Source of the DNA: Rickettsiales bacterium | GTDB lineage: Bacteria; Pseudomonadota; Alphaproteobacteria; Rickettsiales; UBA1997 | Assembly: GCA_031255235.1 (NCBI GenBank) | Contig: JAIRSX010000137.1 | Span: 1 to 6,884 of the forward strand | Reading direction: 5' to 3' | DNA: 6,884 nt | In this document: one piece after another, positions 1 through 6,821 of the stretch | Position numbering within the stretch: position 1 is the stretch's first letter | Layout: the number at the start of each line of letters is the position of its first letter | The notes under the pieces: model-generated | The model's input: only the letters and a program-made list of their open reading frames with translations | What the model was told of the DNA's origin: nothing | The model's database searches: none | Position numbers and translations under genes: made by a program

Positions 1-53
1 ATGATGCTCTAAGCGAGCAGATACGAATTAGAAGATATTGGAAACAAAACCTA

Positions 54-60
54 GAAGGTG
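54..60 (+). promoter_or_regulatory. Shine-Dalgarno-like site ahead of an upstream alternative ATG (66)
   Basis: AAGGTGG lies 5 bases before an ATG at 66 that is in frame with the solute-binding protein gene. On ribosome-site strength alone 66 would be the start. The signal peptide, however, begins naturally at the ATG at 120, and the 18 extra residues are lysine-rich and not typical of a signal peptide. The reading frame is also open upstream of 66 to the left edge (position 3), so this may be the end of another gene. Confidence 0.35.
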
Positions 61-119
61 GACCAATGAGTCGCATTTTCATTAAGACACAATTGATTAA
101 GAAAAAAGAAAAAAGAAAA

Positions 120-863
120 ATGAAAAAATATGTTTGCATATTGTGTTTGTTGGCAGTTGCCATAACAAATGCGTTTGCTGAGGCGATTATTGGCGCAGCG
201 GCGAGTGGTTATCCTCCTTTACAATATCATGATGAGAAAGGTAACTTTGTAGGTTATGATGTGGATATTTTAGCCGAAGTTGGCAAAATTCTTGGATACG
301 ATATTAAATGGGAGAATCCTAAATATGATGGTGTTTTGATAGGAGTCCAAAGTGGTAAATATGACTTTGCACCTGGTTTTGTAGAAACAAAAGAGAGAAA
401 GAAAAAAATGGATTTTACTGATGCTTATTTTCAAGGTAATTACTCTATTTTTGTAGCAAATAAAAAGAGTAAAGTTAAAAAGACAAGCGATTTAAAAAAC
501 GCTAAAATTGCTGTCGTGAATGGCAGTTTTCAAAGCGATTTAATAGACGATTTATATCCAGATGCTGAAAAAGTAAATTTAAGTGGCAATGAGGATATTG
601 CTTTACAAGTTATAAGCAATAGAATTGATGCTGGAATTTTACCTTATACTGCTGCGATTAAATTTTTAGAATCGGACAAAACAAATTCATCAGTTTTAAT
701 AGGCGATGAAATACCCGATACTGGTGCAAGAATTGTAGTTAAAAAAGGTAATAAAAAATTATTGAAAGAACTTAATTCTGCAATTAAGCAACTTAGGGAT
801 AATGGAACACAGAGAAAATTACATGATAAGTGGTATCCAAATATTAAATTTAGAAATTTTTAA
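120..863 (+). CDS. Periplasmic solute-binding protein, family 3 (polar amino acid ABC transporter type)
   Basis: This is a substrate-binding protein that captures a small solute in the periplasm and hands it to an ABC permease; no permease or ATPase gene is in the window. Starting at 120 it has 247 residues. A signal peptide occupies residues 1-20 (KK n-region, hydrophobic core, AFA before the cut), with no lipobox. The family signature GYDVDILAEVGKIL at 45-58 fits the SBP family 3 pattern completely. Arg93 in KERKKKMDFTDAY sits where the family's carboxylate-binding arginine lies. The second-lobe motif IDAGILPY (169-176) lacks the acidic residue that usually follows in amino-acid binders, so the ligand may not be a standard amino acid. 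An in-frame ATG at 66 is an alternative start. The stop overlaps the ribosome site of the next gene, so the two are probably one operon. Confidence 0.9.
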   Translation: MKKYVCILCLLAVAITNAFAEAIIGAAASGYPPLQYHDEKGNFVGYDVDILAEVGKILGYDIKWENPKYDGVLIGVQSGKYDFAPGFVETKERKKKMDFTDAYFQGNYSIFVANKKSKVKKTSDLKNAKIAVVNGSFQSDLIDDLYPDAEKVNLSGNEDIALQVISNRIDAGILPYTAAIKFLESDKTNSSVLIGDEIPDTGARIVVKKGNKKLLKELNSAIKQLRDNGTQRKLHDKWYPNIKFRNF

Positions 864-868
864 AGGAG
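863..868 (+). promoter_or_regulatory. Ribosome binding site of the MetE-like gene
   Basis: AAGGAG ends 4 bases before the ATG at 873 and begins inside the stop codon of the solute-binding protein gene. This supports the ATG at 873 as the start and suggests coupled translation of the two genes. Confidence 0.75.
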
Positions 869-872
869 ATTT

Positions 873-2024
873 ATGACGTTGAAAGGAAAAAATAGAGCGG
901 AAGCACCTTTTAGATTTGACCATGTTGGGTCTTTTCTAAGACCAACAGCAATTAAAAATGCGAGAGCAGATTTTAATGATGGAAAAATAAGTCAAGCAGA
1001 ATTGACAAGAATAGAGAATACTGAAATTACAAAGGTAGTTAAGAAGCAGAAAGAAGTTGGATTGAAACTTGCTACTGATGGGGAATTTAGGCGTGCCTAT
1101 TGGCATTTGGACTTCTTTTGGGGTATTGGAGGTATTGACCATATTTATACACCAGAGGCAGGTTTTAAATTTAAAGGTGTTAATACAAAAGCTGAAACAT
1201 CAAGGTTGAGTTCAAAATTATACGACTCAAAGCACCCATTTATAGAACATTTTAAATTTTTAAAATCGGTAGCAGACAAGGAAGGGTTAGTGGCAAAACA
1301 GACAATTCCGGCACCTGCACGACTATATACAATTCTAACTAATGAGATAAATGAATTTTCAGCGGACCATTTTTATCCCAATAGACAAGATTTAAGGAAC
1401 GATATAGTGAAAATTTATAAGTCAGTTATAAAAGATTTTTACAATGCCGGATTAAGATATTTACAATTAGATGATACGACTTGGGGGAATCTTGCTGGGT
1501 CAATAAATGATGCAAAGTTTTCAAAGTCGCATTTCTCAAATAAAGATGGTGATTTGAAAGGCAAAGCAAAAGTATATGCAGAGTTAAATAATGCGGTTAT
1601 TGATGGGTTACCAAAAGATTTGGTTGTTACCACGCATGTCTGTAAGGGCAATTTTCAATCAACTTGGACTACAAGTGGTGGTTACGATCCAATAGCAGAA
1701 TTTTTATTTACAGAAAAAGTTAAAGGATTTTTCTTGGAATATGATGATGAAAGAAGTGGTGATTTTCAAGCCTTAAAACACTTTCCAAAAGGAGATGTGA
1801 TTTTGGTCCTTGGTATATTTACTTCCAAAAAAGGAGCATTGGAGGACAAAGATGTGATCTTAAAAAGAATTGAGGATGCTACGAAGTTTGTAAATATAGA
1901 GCAGATTGCCTTATCACCTCAATGTGGATTTGCCTCAACTGAGGAGGGAAATATTTTGACGGAAGATGAACAATGGAACAAGTTGAAATATATAAAATCA
2001 ATTGTAGATGAAATTTGGAAATAA
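873..2024 (+). CDS. MetE-like cobalamin-independent methionine synthase family protein (C-terminal-domain-only form)
   Basis: The 383-residue protein has the length and motifs of the short MetE-related proteins such as Bacillus YxjG/YxjH, which keep only the catalytic barrel. The family transfers a methyl group to homocysteine or a related thiol using a zinc-bound thiolate. Visible zinc ligands are His255 and Cys257 (THVCKGN), Glu289 (FFLEYDD) and Cys351 (SPQCGFAS), so the metal site is complete. Conserved family blocks are DHVGSFLRP near residues 16-24, DGEFRR at 69-74 and QLDDTTW near 200. It has no signal peptide and should be cytoplasmic. It follows the solute-binding gene by 9 bases with a good AAGGAG site and is followed closely by an MsrA-like scar, which points to methionine or organosulfur metabolism. 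The methyl donor (methyl-folate or a simpler compound) cannot be read from sequence. Confidence 0.9.
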   Translation: MTLKGKNRAEAPFRFDHVGSFLRPTAIKNARADFNDGKISQAELTRIENTEITKVVKKQKEVGLKLATDGEFRRAYWHLDFFWGIGGIDHIYTPEAGFKFKGVNTKAETSRLSSKLYDSKHPFIEHFKFLKSVADKEGLVAKQTIPAPARLYTILTNEINEFSADHFYPNRQDLRNDIVKIYKSVIKDFYNAGLRYLQLDDTTWGNLAGSINDAKFSKSHFSNKDGDLKGKAKVYAELNNAVIDGLPKDLVVTTHVCKGNFQSTWTTSGGYDPIAEFLFTEKVKGFFLEYDDERSGDFQALKHFPKGDVILVLGIFTSKKGALEDKDVILKRIEDATKFVNIEQIALSPQCGFASTEEGNILTEDEQWNKLKYIKSIVDEIWK

Positions 2025-2029
2025 AGGAG
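2023..2029 (+). promoter_or_regulatory. Ribosome binding site of the msrA-like remnant
   Basis: AAAGGAG overlaps the stop of the MetE-like gene and lies 4 bases before the ATG at 2034. It is as good as the site of the gene before it, which shows that a real third operon gene once started here. Confidence 0.6.
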
Positions 2030-2033
2030 CACT

Positions 2034-2081
2034 ATGGTGAAAATAATTTATTTTGCATCAGGATGTTATTTGGGAGAATAA
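2034..2081 (+). pseudogene. Remnant of the 5' end of a peptide methionine sulfoxide reductase A-like gene
   Basis: A 15-residue reading frame, MVKIIYFASGCYLGE, begins after a strong ribosome site and ends at TAA (2079-2081). It matches the start of MsrA proteins, where a short strand runs into the active-site block of the form YFAGGCFWG with the catalytic cysteine; here that is ASGCYLG with Cys11. MsrA repairs oxidised methionine, which agrees with the methionine theme of the gene before it. Nothing MsrA-like follows, so the rest of the gene is lost. The assignment rests on about ten residues and is therefore moderate only. Confidence 0.45.
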
Positions 2082-2237
2082 AATAGTTATGTCCGTGCTG
2101 CTGTTGTAGTTAGAAAAGGTAATGAAGAATTGCTAGACAGCTTGAATAAAAGATTAGCAGAGATCAAAAAGGATGGAACATTTGATGAATTAGTGAAAAA
2201 TGGTTTAAATGAATCAAAATTGGGGGTTACCTCATAA
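2082..2237 (+). pseudogene. 3' remnant of a second family-3 solute-binding protein gene
   Basis: Directly after the stop of the MsrA-like stub, in the same frame, an open stretch encodes AAVVVRKGNEELLDSLN, then a lysine-rich helix ending DGTFDEL, and stops at TAA 2235-2237. This is the usual C-terminal end of a family-3 solute-binding protein and aligns with IVVKKGNKKLLKELN ... DNGTQRKL of the intact gene at 120-863, but it is clearly diverged from it. It has no start codon of its own. It looks like the far end of a deletion that removed the rest of msrA and the front of this gene. Confidence 0.65.
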
Positions 2238-2256
2238 CCTGGTTATGTCCCCCTTT
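2222..2256 (+). terminator. Imperfect hairpin ending in a short T run, possible terminator
   Basis: GGGGG (2222-2226) can pair with CCCCC (2249-2253). Inside lies an inverted repeat, CATAAC / GTTATG, around a three-base loop, with a TTACCT bulge on the left arm. Three T residues follow and then a pyrimidine-rich stretch. It overlaps the end of the solute-binding remnant, so it may be the original terminator of this operon. The T run is short, so it may work poorly. Confidence 0.4.
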
Positions 2257-2391
2257 CTCTGTTTAAGATATGTAAAGATAATACATGATGTGTATGGTAT
2301 CTGTCTTGTCATCATAATCACCGCTATCGGAATGCCATTGAGAAGTGCCATATAGGACATGTTAAAGGAAGAAAAGGAAGAATTGTTGCTT

Positions 2392-2399
2392 AAAAAAAA
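2392..2399 (+). repeat. A8 homopolymer with in-frame A_AAA_AAG heptamer
   Basis: Eight A residues followed by G, read as CTT AAA AAA AAG in the frame from ATG 2359. The zero-frame heptamer A_AAA_AAG is the classic -1 slippery sequence and homopolymers of this length also mutate easily. The -1 frame stays open for 59 more codons. Confidence 0.5.
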
Positions 2400-2415
2400 G
2401 AAAAAACGACTTTTA

Positions 2416-2460
2416 TTAGTCAATCCTTTTTACAGAGATTGACTAACAAAAAGTTTGTTA
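2416..2460 (+). repeat. Two adjoining perfect inverted repeats
   Basis: TTAGTCAATC (2416-2425) is perfectly complementary to GATTGACTAA (2437-2446) across an 11-base loop. Starting in its right arm, TAACAAA (2444-2450) pairs with TTTGTTA (2454-2460) across AAG. The two hairpins share 3 bases, so they exclude or crowd each other. Neither is followed by a clean T run, although TATTTTTAG comes right after. Possible roles are attenuator-like switching, weak termination or a remnant end of a small element. Confidence 0.5.
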
Positions 2461-2544
2461 TTATTTTTAGTATCATATCATGGCTTGTAATTGCCAGTAT
2501 TAGATTGATTTTAGAAAAAATAATGCTTTTTATTTTTTTGACTT

Positions 2545-2559
2545 TTATCAAAATGATAA
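2545..2559 (+). promoter_or_regulatory. Inverted repeat TTATCA-AAA-TGATAA over a -10-like box
   Basis: A 6-base perfect inverted repeat with a 3-base centre overlaps GATAAT (2555-2560), which matches a -10 box in 5 of 6 positions. It lies 12 bases ahead of the ATG of the radical SAM gene. It could be an operator over a promoter for that gene, but no good -35 box sits at the right distance, so this is tentative. Confidence 0.25.
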
Positions 2560-2571
2560 TAGAAGAGTGTC

Positions 2572-3690
<1,119 letters not shown>

Positions 3691-3752
3691 ACATATTTTA
3701 GAAAATATAAAATGTAATCTATACCTCATTTTTTCATCCTCTTAAGAATTTT

Positions 3753-3782
3753 TATACGGGCATAAATCCCGTATATTTTTTT
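3753..3782 (+). terminator. Rho-independent terminator after the radical SAM gene
   Basis: TATACGGG (3753-3760) pairs perfectly with CCCGTATA (3768-3775) across a 7-base loop, followed by seven T residues. It is the strongest terminator in the window. It separates the radical SAM gene from rpmE-dnaB; its T run merges into the -35 box of the next promoter. Confidence 0.85.
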
Positions 3783-3811
3783 GACTTATCTATCATAAGT
3801 AGGTAAATAAT
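3781..3811 (+). promoter_or_regulatory. Candidate promoter for rpmE-dnaB
   Basis: TTGACT (3781-3786) matches the -35 consensus in 5 of 6 positions. Candidate -10 boxes are TAAATA (3804-3809, 17-base spacing) and AATAAT (3806-3811, 5 of 6 matches, 19-base spacing). An inverted repeat, ACTTAT / ATAAGT (3784-3789 / 3795-3800), starts in the -35 box and runs into the spacer, so it might bind a regulator. The placement directly after a terminator and ahead of a housekeeping pair supports the call. Confidence 0.5.
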
Positions 3812-3839
3812 ACTTTATATATTAGAGTTGTGGGGATGT

Positions 3840-4070
3840 ATGGCAATAAAAGAAATTAATGAATTGGATTATCATAGTGTAAAGGTTAAAATGACTGATG
3901 GTAAGATATTTGAAACTAGATCTTGTTATGGAAAAGCGGGTGACACAATTGTGTTGGATGTTGATCCTTTGAATCATCCTGCATGGAGAACTGATAATTC
4001 ATCATTTGTTAATACAAATGACGATCAGATTACAAAATTTAAGAAAAAATTTTCCGATTTTAAATTTTAA
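3840..4070 (+). CDS. rpmE: 50S ribosomal protein bL31
   Basis: The 76-residue product is ribosomal protein bL31 of the large subunit, which bridges the central protuberance to the small subunit. Recognisable family blocks are DYHSVKVKMTDGKIFETRS (residues 10-28), YGKAGDTIVLDVDP, NHPAW and the basic end ITKFKKKF. It has none of the paired cysteines of the zinc-binding bL31 form, so it is the zinc-free type. I choose ATG 3840, where the bL31-like sequence begins, with GGGGA (3832-3836) three bases upstream. A TTG at 3828 would add four residues (MWGC) with no family match and a poorer site. The stop overlaps the dnaB start as TAATG, so translation of the two is probably coupled. Confidence 0.88.
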   Translation: MAIKEINELDYHSVKVKMTDGKIFETRSCYGKAGDTIVLDVDPLNHPAWRTDNSSFVNTNDDQITKFKKKFSDFKF

Positions 4071-5500
4071 TGGAAGAACGACAGAATCTGTTTAACATAG
4101 AAGCAGAGCAGACAATCTTGGGGGTCATTATTTTGAATAATGATTATTTGGAGAGGGTCTTGGAGGTTTTACATGAAGAGTATTTTTATGAACCTGTTCA
4201 TCAGAAAATATATAGGTATATATTGGAAACAGCAACGAGGAGTAGTATTGCAGCCGATAGTATTACTTTAAAGTTGTTTTTTGAGAACGATGATACAATT
4301 AAAAAAATAGGTGGTAAAGACTATTTAACGATCCTTTTAAAATCCGGTGCTGGTGTGGTTGACATTAGGGATTATGCTCTAATAGTCAAGGATTTAGCCA
4401 TTAAAAGAAGGTTAGTTTTGAGCGGTGAGTCAATTGTTAGTGAAGTTTACAAAGAATCATCAAAACTCAACTCGAAAGAACTCATTGAAAAAGCTGAGTC
4501 CGATCTATATAATATATCCATTGTTGGCGATACAAGTAAAGGTTTTATTGAGTTTGGAAAATCAGTCAAAGATACGACAAACAAAATTAAATTGGCAATG
4601 GAGAGGGATAATGGTATTAGTGGAATTCCAGTAAATCTAACCGATGTGGACAGTTTATTTGGAGGTTTTCAAAATAGCGATTTAATCATTATTGGTGGTC
4701 GTCCTTCTATGGGAAAGTCTGCTCTTGCCATAAATTTTGCCTATCAAATGGCAAAAGAACTACAAAAACAAAAAAAATCAGTGGGGTTTTTGTCATTGGA
4801 AATGCCGGCGGAACAAATTACAGCAAGAATTTTGGCAATGGAAACCGGAATATCTTCGTCAAAATTTAGAAGTGGAGAGATCGGTAGAGATGAATATGAT
4901 AAAATTGTCTTAAAAGCAGATGAGATAGAAAAAGTTCCTCTGTACATAGATGATACCGCCGCTTTGTCAATCAGTGCCATAAGAACGAAAACAAGAAGAA
5001 TGGTAAAGCAAAAGAATATGGGAGTTTTGTTCGTGGACTATTTACAATTGGCGAAAGGTACAAATTCAAAACAAGCATTGGGAAACAGAGTATTAGAAAT
5101 CGGTGAGATTACAATGGGACTGAAAGCAATAGCGAAGGATTTTAACATTCCAGTTGTTGCATTATCCCAATTAAGCAGACCAGCAAAAGGTGAAAAGGAA
5201 AACAAAAAGCCACAACTCACAGATTTAAGAGAATCAGGAAATATAGAACAAGATGCGGATATTGTTATGTTCATCCACAGAGAAGAATATTACGAGGAAA
5301 GAAGAAAACCAAACGACAACGAGGCGGAAGAATTTGCCAGATGGCAAAATCGAATGGAAAATGTCAGAAACCAAGCAGAAATTATTGTAGCAAAACATCG
5401 TAATGGAGCAATTAAAGATTTAACTTTGTATTTTAATTCTATGTTGGGAAAATTCAGTGATTTTGCGGACGATAATAGATATGGTAATATAAGAAGGTGA
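4070..5500 (+). CDS. dnaB: Replicative DNA helicase DnaB
   Basis: The 476-residue protein is the hexameric 5'-3' helicase that unwinds DNA at the replication fork. The N-terminal domain (about 1-110, NIEAEQTILGVII onward) has the usual DnaB form that contacts primase. The RecA-like motor has Walker A GRPSMGKS (210-217), catalytic Glu244 in LSLEMP, Walker B VLFVDYLQL (319-327, Asp323), the ALSQLSR sensor (364-370), LRESGNIEQDAD (386-397) and AKHRNG (441-446) with the arginine that reaches the neighbouring subunit. Length is normal and there is no intein. Its ATG overlaps the rpmE stop by one base and it has no good ribosome site of its own, so it depends on rpmE translation. In many bacteria dnaB follows rplI, so pairing with rpmE is less usual. 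Confidence 0.96.
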   Translation: MEERQNLFNIEAEQTILGVIILNNDYLERVLEVLHEEYFYEPVHQKIYRYILETATRSSIAADSITLKLFFENDDTIKKIGGKDYLTILLKSGAGVVDIRDYALIVKDLAIKRRLVLSGESIVSEVYKESSKLNSKELIEKAESDLYNISIVGDTSKGFIEFGKSVKDTTNKIKLAMERDNGISGIPVNLTDVDSLFGGFQNSDLIIIGGRPSMGKSALAINFAYQMAKELQKQKKSVGFLSLEMPAEQITARILAMETGISSSKFRSGEIGRDEYDKIVLKADEIEKVPLYIDDTAALSISAIRTKTRRMVKQKNMGVLFVDYLQLAKGTNSKQALGNRVLEIGEITMGLKAIAKDFNIPVVALSQLSRPAKGEKENKKPQLTDLRESGNIEQDADIVMFIHREEYYEERRKPNDNEAEEFARWQNRMENVRNQAEIIVAKHRNGAIKDLTLYFNSMLGKFSDFADDNRYGNIRR

Positions 5501-5533
5501 TTTAAAGATAAAAAAGACACACAGATACGTACA

Positions 5534-5551
5534 TACAAAAACTATTTTGTA
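5534..5551 (+). repeat. AT-rich inverted repeat after dnaB
   Basis: TACAAAA (5534-5540) pairs perfectly with TTTTGTA (5545-5551) across ACTA. It covers the TAG (plus 5542-5544) that would end the shifted frame of the convergent ankyrin gene. There is no T run on either side beyond the stem. It may help transcript ends on either strand. Confidence 0.35.
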
Positions 5552-5672
5552 GTAGTTAAGACGAATTTAGTCTTTTTAACACTTTTGGGTTCTTTCTTTT
5601 CTTCTCTAATTGGTTGTGACTGTTCGGGTTCTCTTAGTGGTTTGATTTCTCTTCCAAGATTACCTTCTCTTT
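5542..5672 (-). pseudogene. Out-of-frame continuation of the ankyrin-protein tail
   Basis: On the minus strand, the frame one base back from the ankyrin gene stays open past its stop and ends at TAG (plus 5542-5544). Joined at the A8 tract (plus 5722-5729) it would replace the last 15 residues with 59 others, giving 382 residues from the GTG start. The added part contains QQKFSLKREGNLGREIKP followed by LREPEQSQP, which repeats motifs present earlier in the same protein. That shows this frame was once, or still is, read. It overlaps the possible dnaB terminator. Confidence 0.6.
5558..5577 (+). terminator. Weak terminator-like hairpin after dnaB
   Basis: AAGAC (5558-5562) pairs with GTCTT (5570-5574) over a 7-base loop; the T residues continue to 5577. 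The stem is short, so this is a weak intrinsic terminator at best, but its place after dnaB is right. Confidence 0.4.
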
Positions 5673-5810
5673 TTAAAGAAAATTTCTGTTGTTGTGTTTT
5701 TGTTGGTTCCTTCCTTGCCTCTTTTTTTTAGTGACTGTTTTGACTGTCTGTGGTTGTGGTTTGATTTCTCTTCCAAGATTACCTTCTCTTTTTAAAGAAA
5801 ATTTCTGTTG
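5639..5810 (-). repeat. 53-bp perfect direct repeat, two copies 119 bp apart
   Basis: Positions 5639-5691 and 5758-5810 are identical over 53 bases; on the minus strand they encode QQKFSLKREGNLGREIKP in one frame. The copy spacing of 119 is not a multiple of three, so in the present sequence the downstream copy (5639-5691) is read in another frame and ends the protein with NNRNFL. A more diverged third copy of the PLREPE part lies at about 5860-5890. Confidence 0.95.
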
Positions 5811-6689
5811 CGTTTTGACTATCGGTTTTTTCTCTTTTTCAGCTGGTTGTAGTTGCAATGGTTCAGGTTCTCTTAATGGTTCAACTTCTGCTCCGATTTT
5901 TCCCTTTTTAACCAAAATGTATTTTAGTATAGTTTCTTGTTTTTTAATCTCTTCCCTTATTGAATTAGATACTTTTTGTATCTCGCCATTATTAGTGCTT
6001 GGAACATTATCACGTGGTGTCGCCGCGGTTTTATATACTTCATCATTACTATCCTCATTACCATTTTCCTGTTTCAAAACAAATTCATACATATTCCTAT
6101 CCCTTGCTTCCTCAATGGTATTTTCACACTTGGTTTGTTTGTCTTTTAACAGCTTAATGAGAGGTTCGTTATACTTTTTTACGACAATAACAATTGCCTT
6201 TGAAATTTGATATTTTGAAAGAAAAGAACCACAGGAATAATATTTTAACAACATGTTGGTTATATCAAAAGATTCCGACATAGCAGCATAGACTAAAGCA
6301 GAATTGCCAGCCTCATTTATAATTAAAGGATTTGCTCCATTATCCAATAATAATTTTACAATTTCCACATTGTTTTTTAATGCTGCTCTCATGAGAGGTG
6401 TCCAACCATCCTTATCTTGCAAGTTTATTTGCGCGTTATTCTTAATTAAAATATCGGCAACTTCAAGGGAACCACTTCTTGCTGCTATATGCAATGCGGT
6501 AGCACCGGCGATATTTATCTCATTTGGATTCTCGCCAGACATAATAAAAACCCTTGTTGCTCTTGGATTATTCTGCAAAGCGGAATTCATGATTGAAGTA
6601 AGATTGAAATCCTTATTCGAGCTGGTAATACTAAGCAAAGAATTCAAATCGGTAACCTCATTCGCAGACAAAACATTGGCAAAAAGCAC
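5673..6689 (-). CDS. Secreted ankyrin-repeat protein with repeat-rich lysine tail
   Basis: Ankyrin repeats bind other proteins. Starting at GTG 6689 it has 338 residues. Three repeats are clear: AGATALHIAARSGSLEVADIL (61-81, in two parts AGATALHIAA and RSGSLEVADIL), DGWTPLMRAALKNNVEIVKL (94-113) with LLDNGANPL after it, and NSALVYAAMSESFDITNMLL (129-148). A low-complexity tail (about 225-338) is rich in Lys, Glu, Gln and Pro. Upstream of GTG the frame extends seven codons to an ATT at 6710 and reads KYLFFIVLFANVLSA, a good signal peptide, so export across the inner membrane is likely if ATT is used. The tail ends by frameshift at the A8 tract. Such proteins in host-associated bacteria often act outside the cell; no host target can be inferred here. 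It may be decaying. Confidence 0.75.
   Translation of the reverse strand: MLFANVLSANEVTDLNSLLSITSSNKDFNLTSIMNSALQNNPRATRVFIMSGENPNEINIAGATALHIAARSGSLEVADILIKNNAQINLQDKDGWTPLMRAALKNNVEIVKLLLDNGANPLIINEAGNSALVYAAMSESFDITNMLLKYYSCGSFLSKYQISKAIVIVVKKYNEPLIKLLKDKQTKCENTIEEARDRNMYEFVLKQENGNEDSNDEVYKTAATPRDNVPSTNNGEIQKVSNSIREEIKKQETILKYILVKKGKIGAEVEPLREPEPLQLQPAEKEKKPIVKTQQKFSLKREGNLGREIKPQPQTVKTVTKKKRQGRNQQKHNNRNFL
5722..5729 (-). repeat. A8 tract (T8 on plus) with A_AAA_AAG heptamer in the ankyrin gene
   Basis: On the coding strand the gene reads ACT AAA AAA AAG at codons 320-323 (GTG numbering). A_AAA_AAG is in the zero frame, as needed for -1 slippage. A -1 shift, or one more A, restores a frame in which the second 53-bp copy encodes the same peptide as the first. 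Confidence 0.7.
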
Positions 6690-6705
6690 TATAAAAAATA
6701 AATAC

Positions 6706-6753
6706 TTAATTTCTTACTTCCTTTTTTCTTTTTTGTATCAAATTTCCTTGCAT
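6706..6753 (-). other. Short upstream reading frame overlapping the ATT start
   Basis: A minus-strand ATG (plus 6751-6753) opens a 15-codon frame, MQGNLIQKRKKEVRN, ending at TAA (plus 6706-6708) that shares one base with the ATT at 6710-6708. This layout could allow restart at ATT. If the promoter at 6732-6760 is used, the ATG lies upstream of the transcript start and the frame is not translated. Confidence 0.2.
6708..6723 (-). promoter_or_regulatory. Ribosome site and ATT codon at the natural start of the ankyrin gene
   Basis: On the minus strand AAGGAAG (plus 6717-6723) precedes ATT (plus 6708-6710) with the usual spacing (8 bases after AGGA). No such site precedes the GTG at 6689. The codon after ATT begins KYLFFIVLFANVLSA, a full signal peptide. 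Thus ATT stands where ATG is expected: either a rare start codon or a start-loss mutation. Confidence 0.55.
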
Positions 6754-6760
6754 GTGTCAA
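6732..6760 (-). promoter_or_regulatory. Candidate promoter of the ankyrin gene
   Basis: On the minus strand TTGACA (plus 6755-6760) is a perfect -35 box, followed after 17 bases by TACAAA (plus 6732-6737), 4 of 6 matches to a -10 box. Transcription would start near 6725, giving a very short leader just ahead of the AAGGAAG site. Confidence 0.4.
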
Positions 6761-6794
6761 ATCATTAGATCTGGTGCGTAAATATTTTTGGTGC

Positions 6795-6821
6795 TTGACT
6801 AGAACATAAATTTTATAAAAT
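6795..6821 (+). promoter_or_regulatory. Candidate plus-strand promoter near the right edge
   Basis: TTGACT (6795-6800) and TAAAAT (6816-6821) each match consensus in 5 of 6 positions but are only 15 bases apart, shorter than usual. It points toward whatever gene lies right of the window. Confidence 0.3.

Noticed and set aside
2232..2423. Minus-strand 63-residue frame
   Set aside because: No ribosome site or recognisable motif; it arises from the poly-A/poly-T composition of the same region.
2538..2560. TTGACT (2538-2543) with GATAAT (2555-2560) as a promoter
   Set aside because: The spacing is only 11 bases, too short for a normal promoter.
3828..3839. TTG at 3828 as the rpmE start
   Set aside because: The four added residues do not match bL31 and the ATG at 3840 has a GGGGA site just upstream.
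5639..5810. Repeat pair as a small CRISPR array
   Set aside because: Only two 53-bp copies, coding in the ankyrin tail, with no set of equal spacers and no cas gene.
5689..6210. Plus-strand 173-residue frame, hydrophobic and Cys/Ser-rich
   Set aside because: Antisense to the ankyrin-protein tail; hydrophobicity is the complement of a lysine- and glutamate-rich region.
6304..6768. Plus-strand 154-residue frame
   Set aside because: Antisense to the ankyrin repeats, whose motifs are unmistakable on the minus strand.
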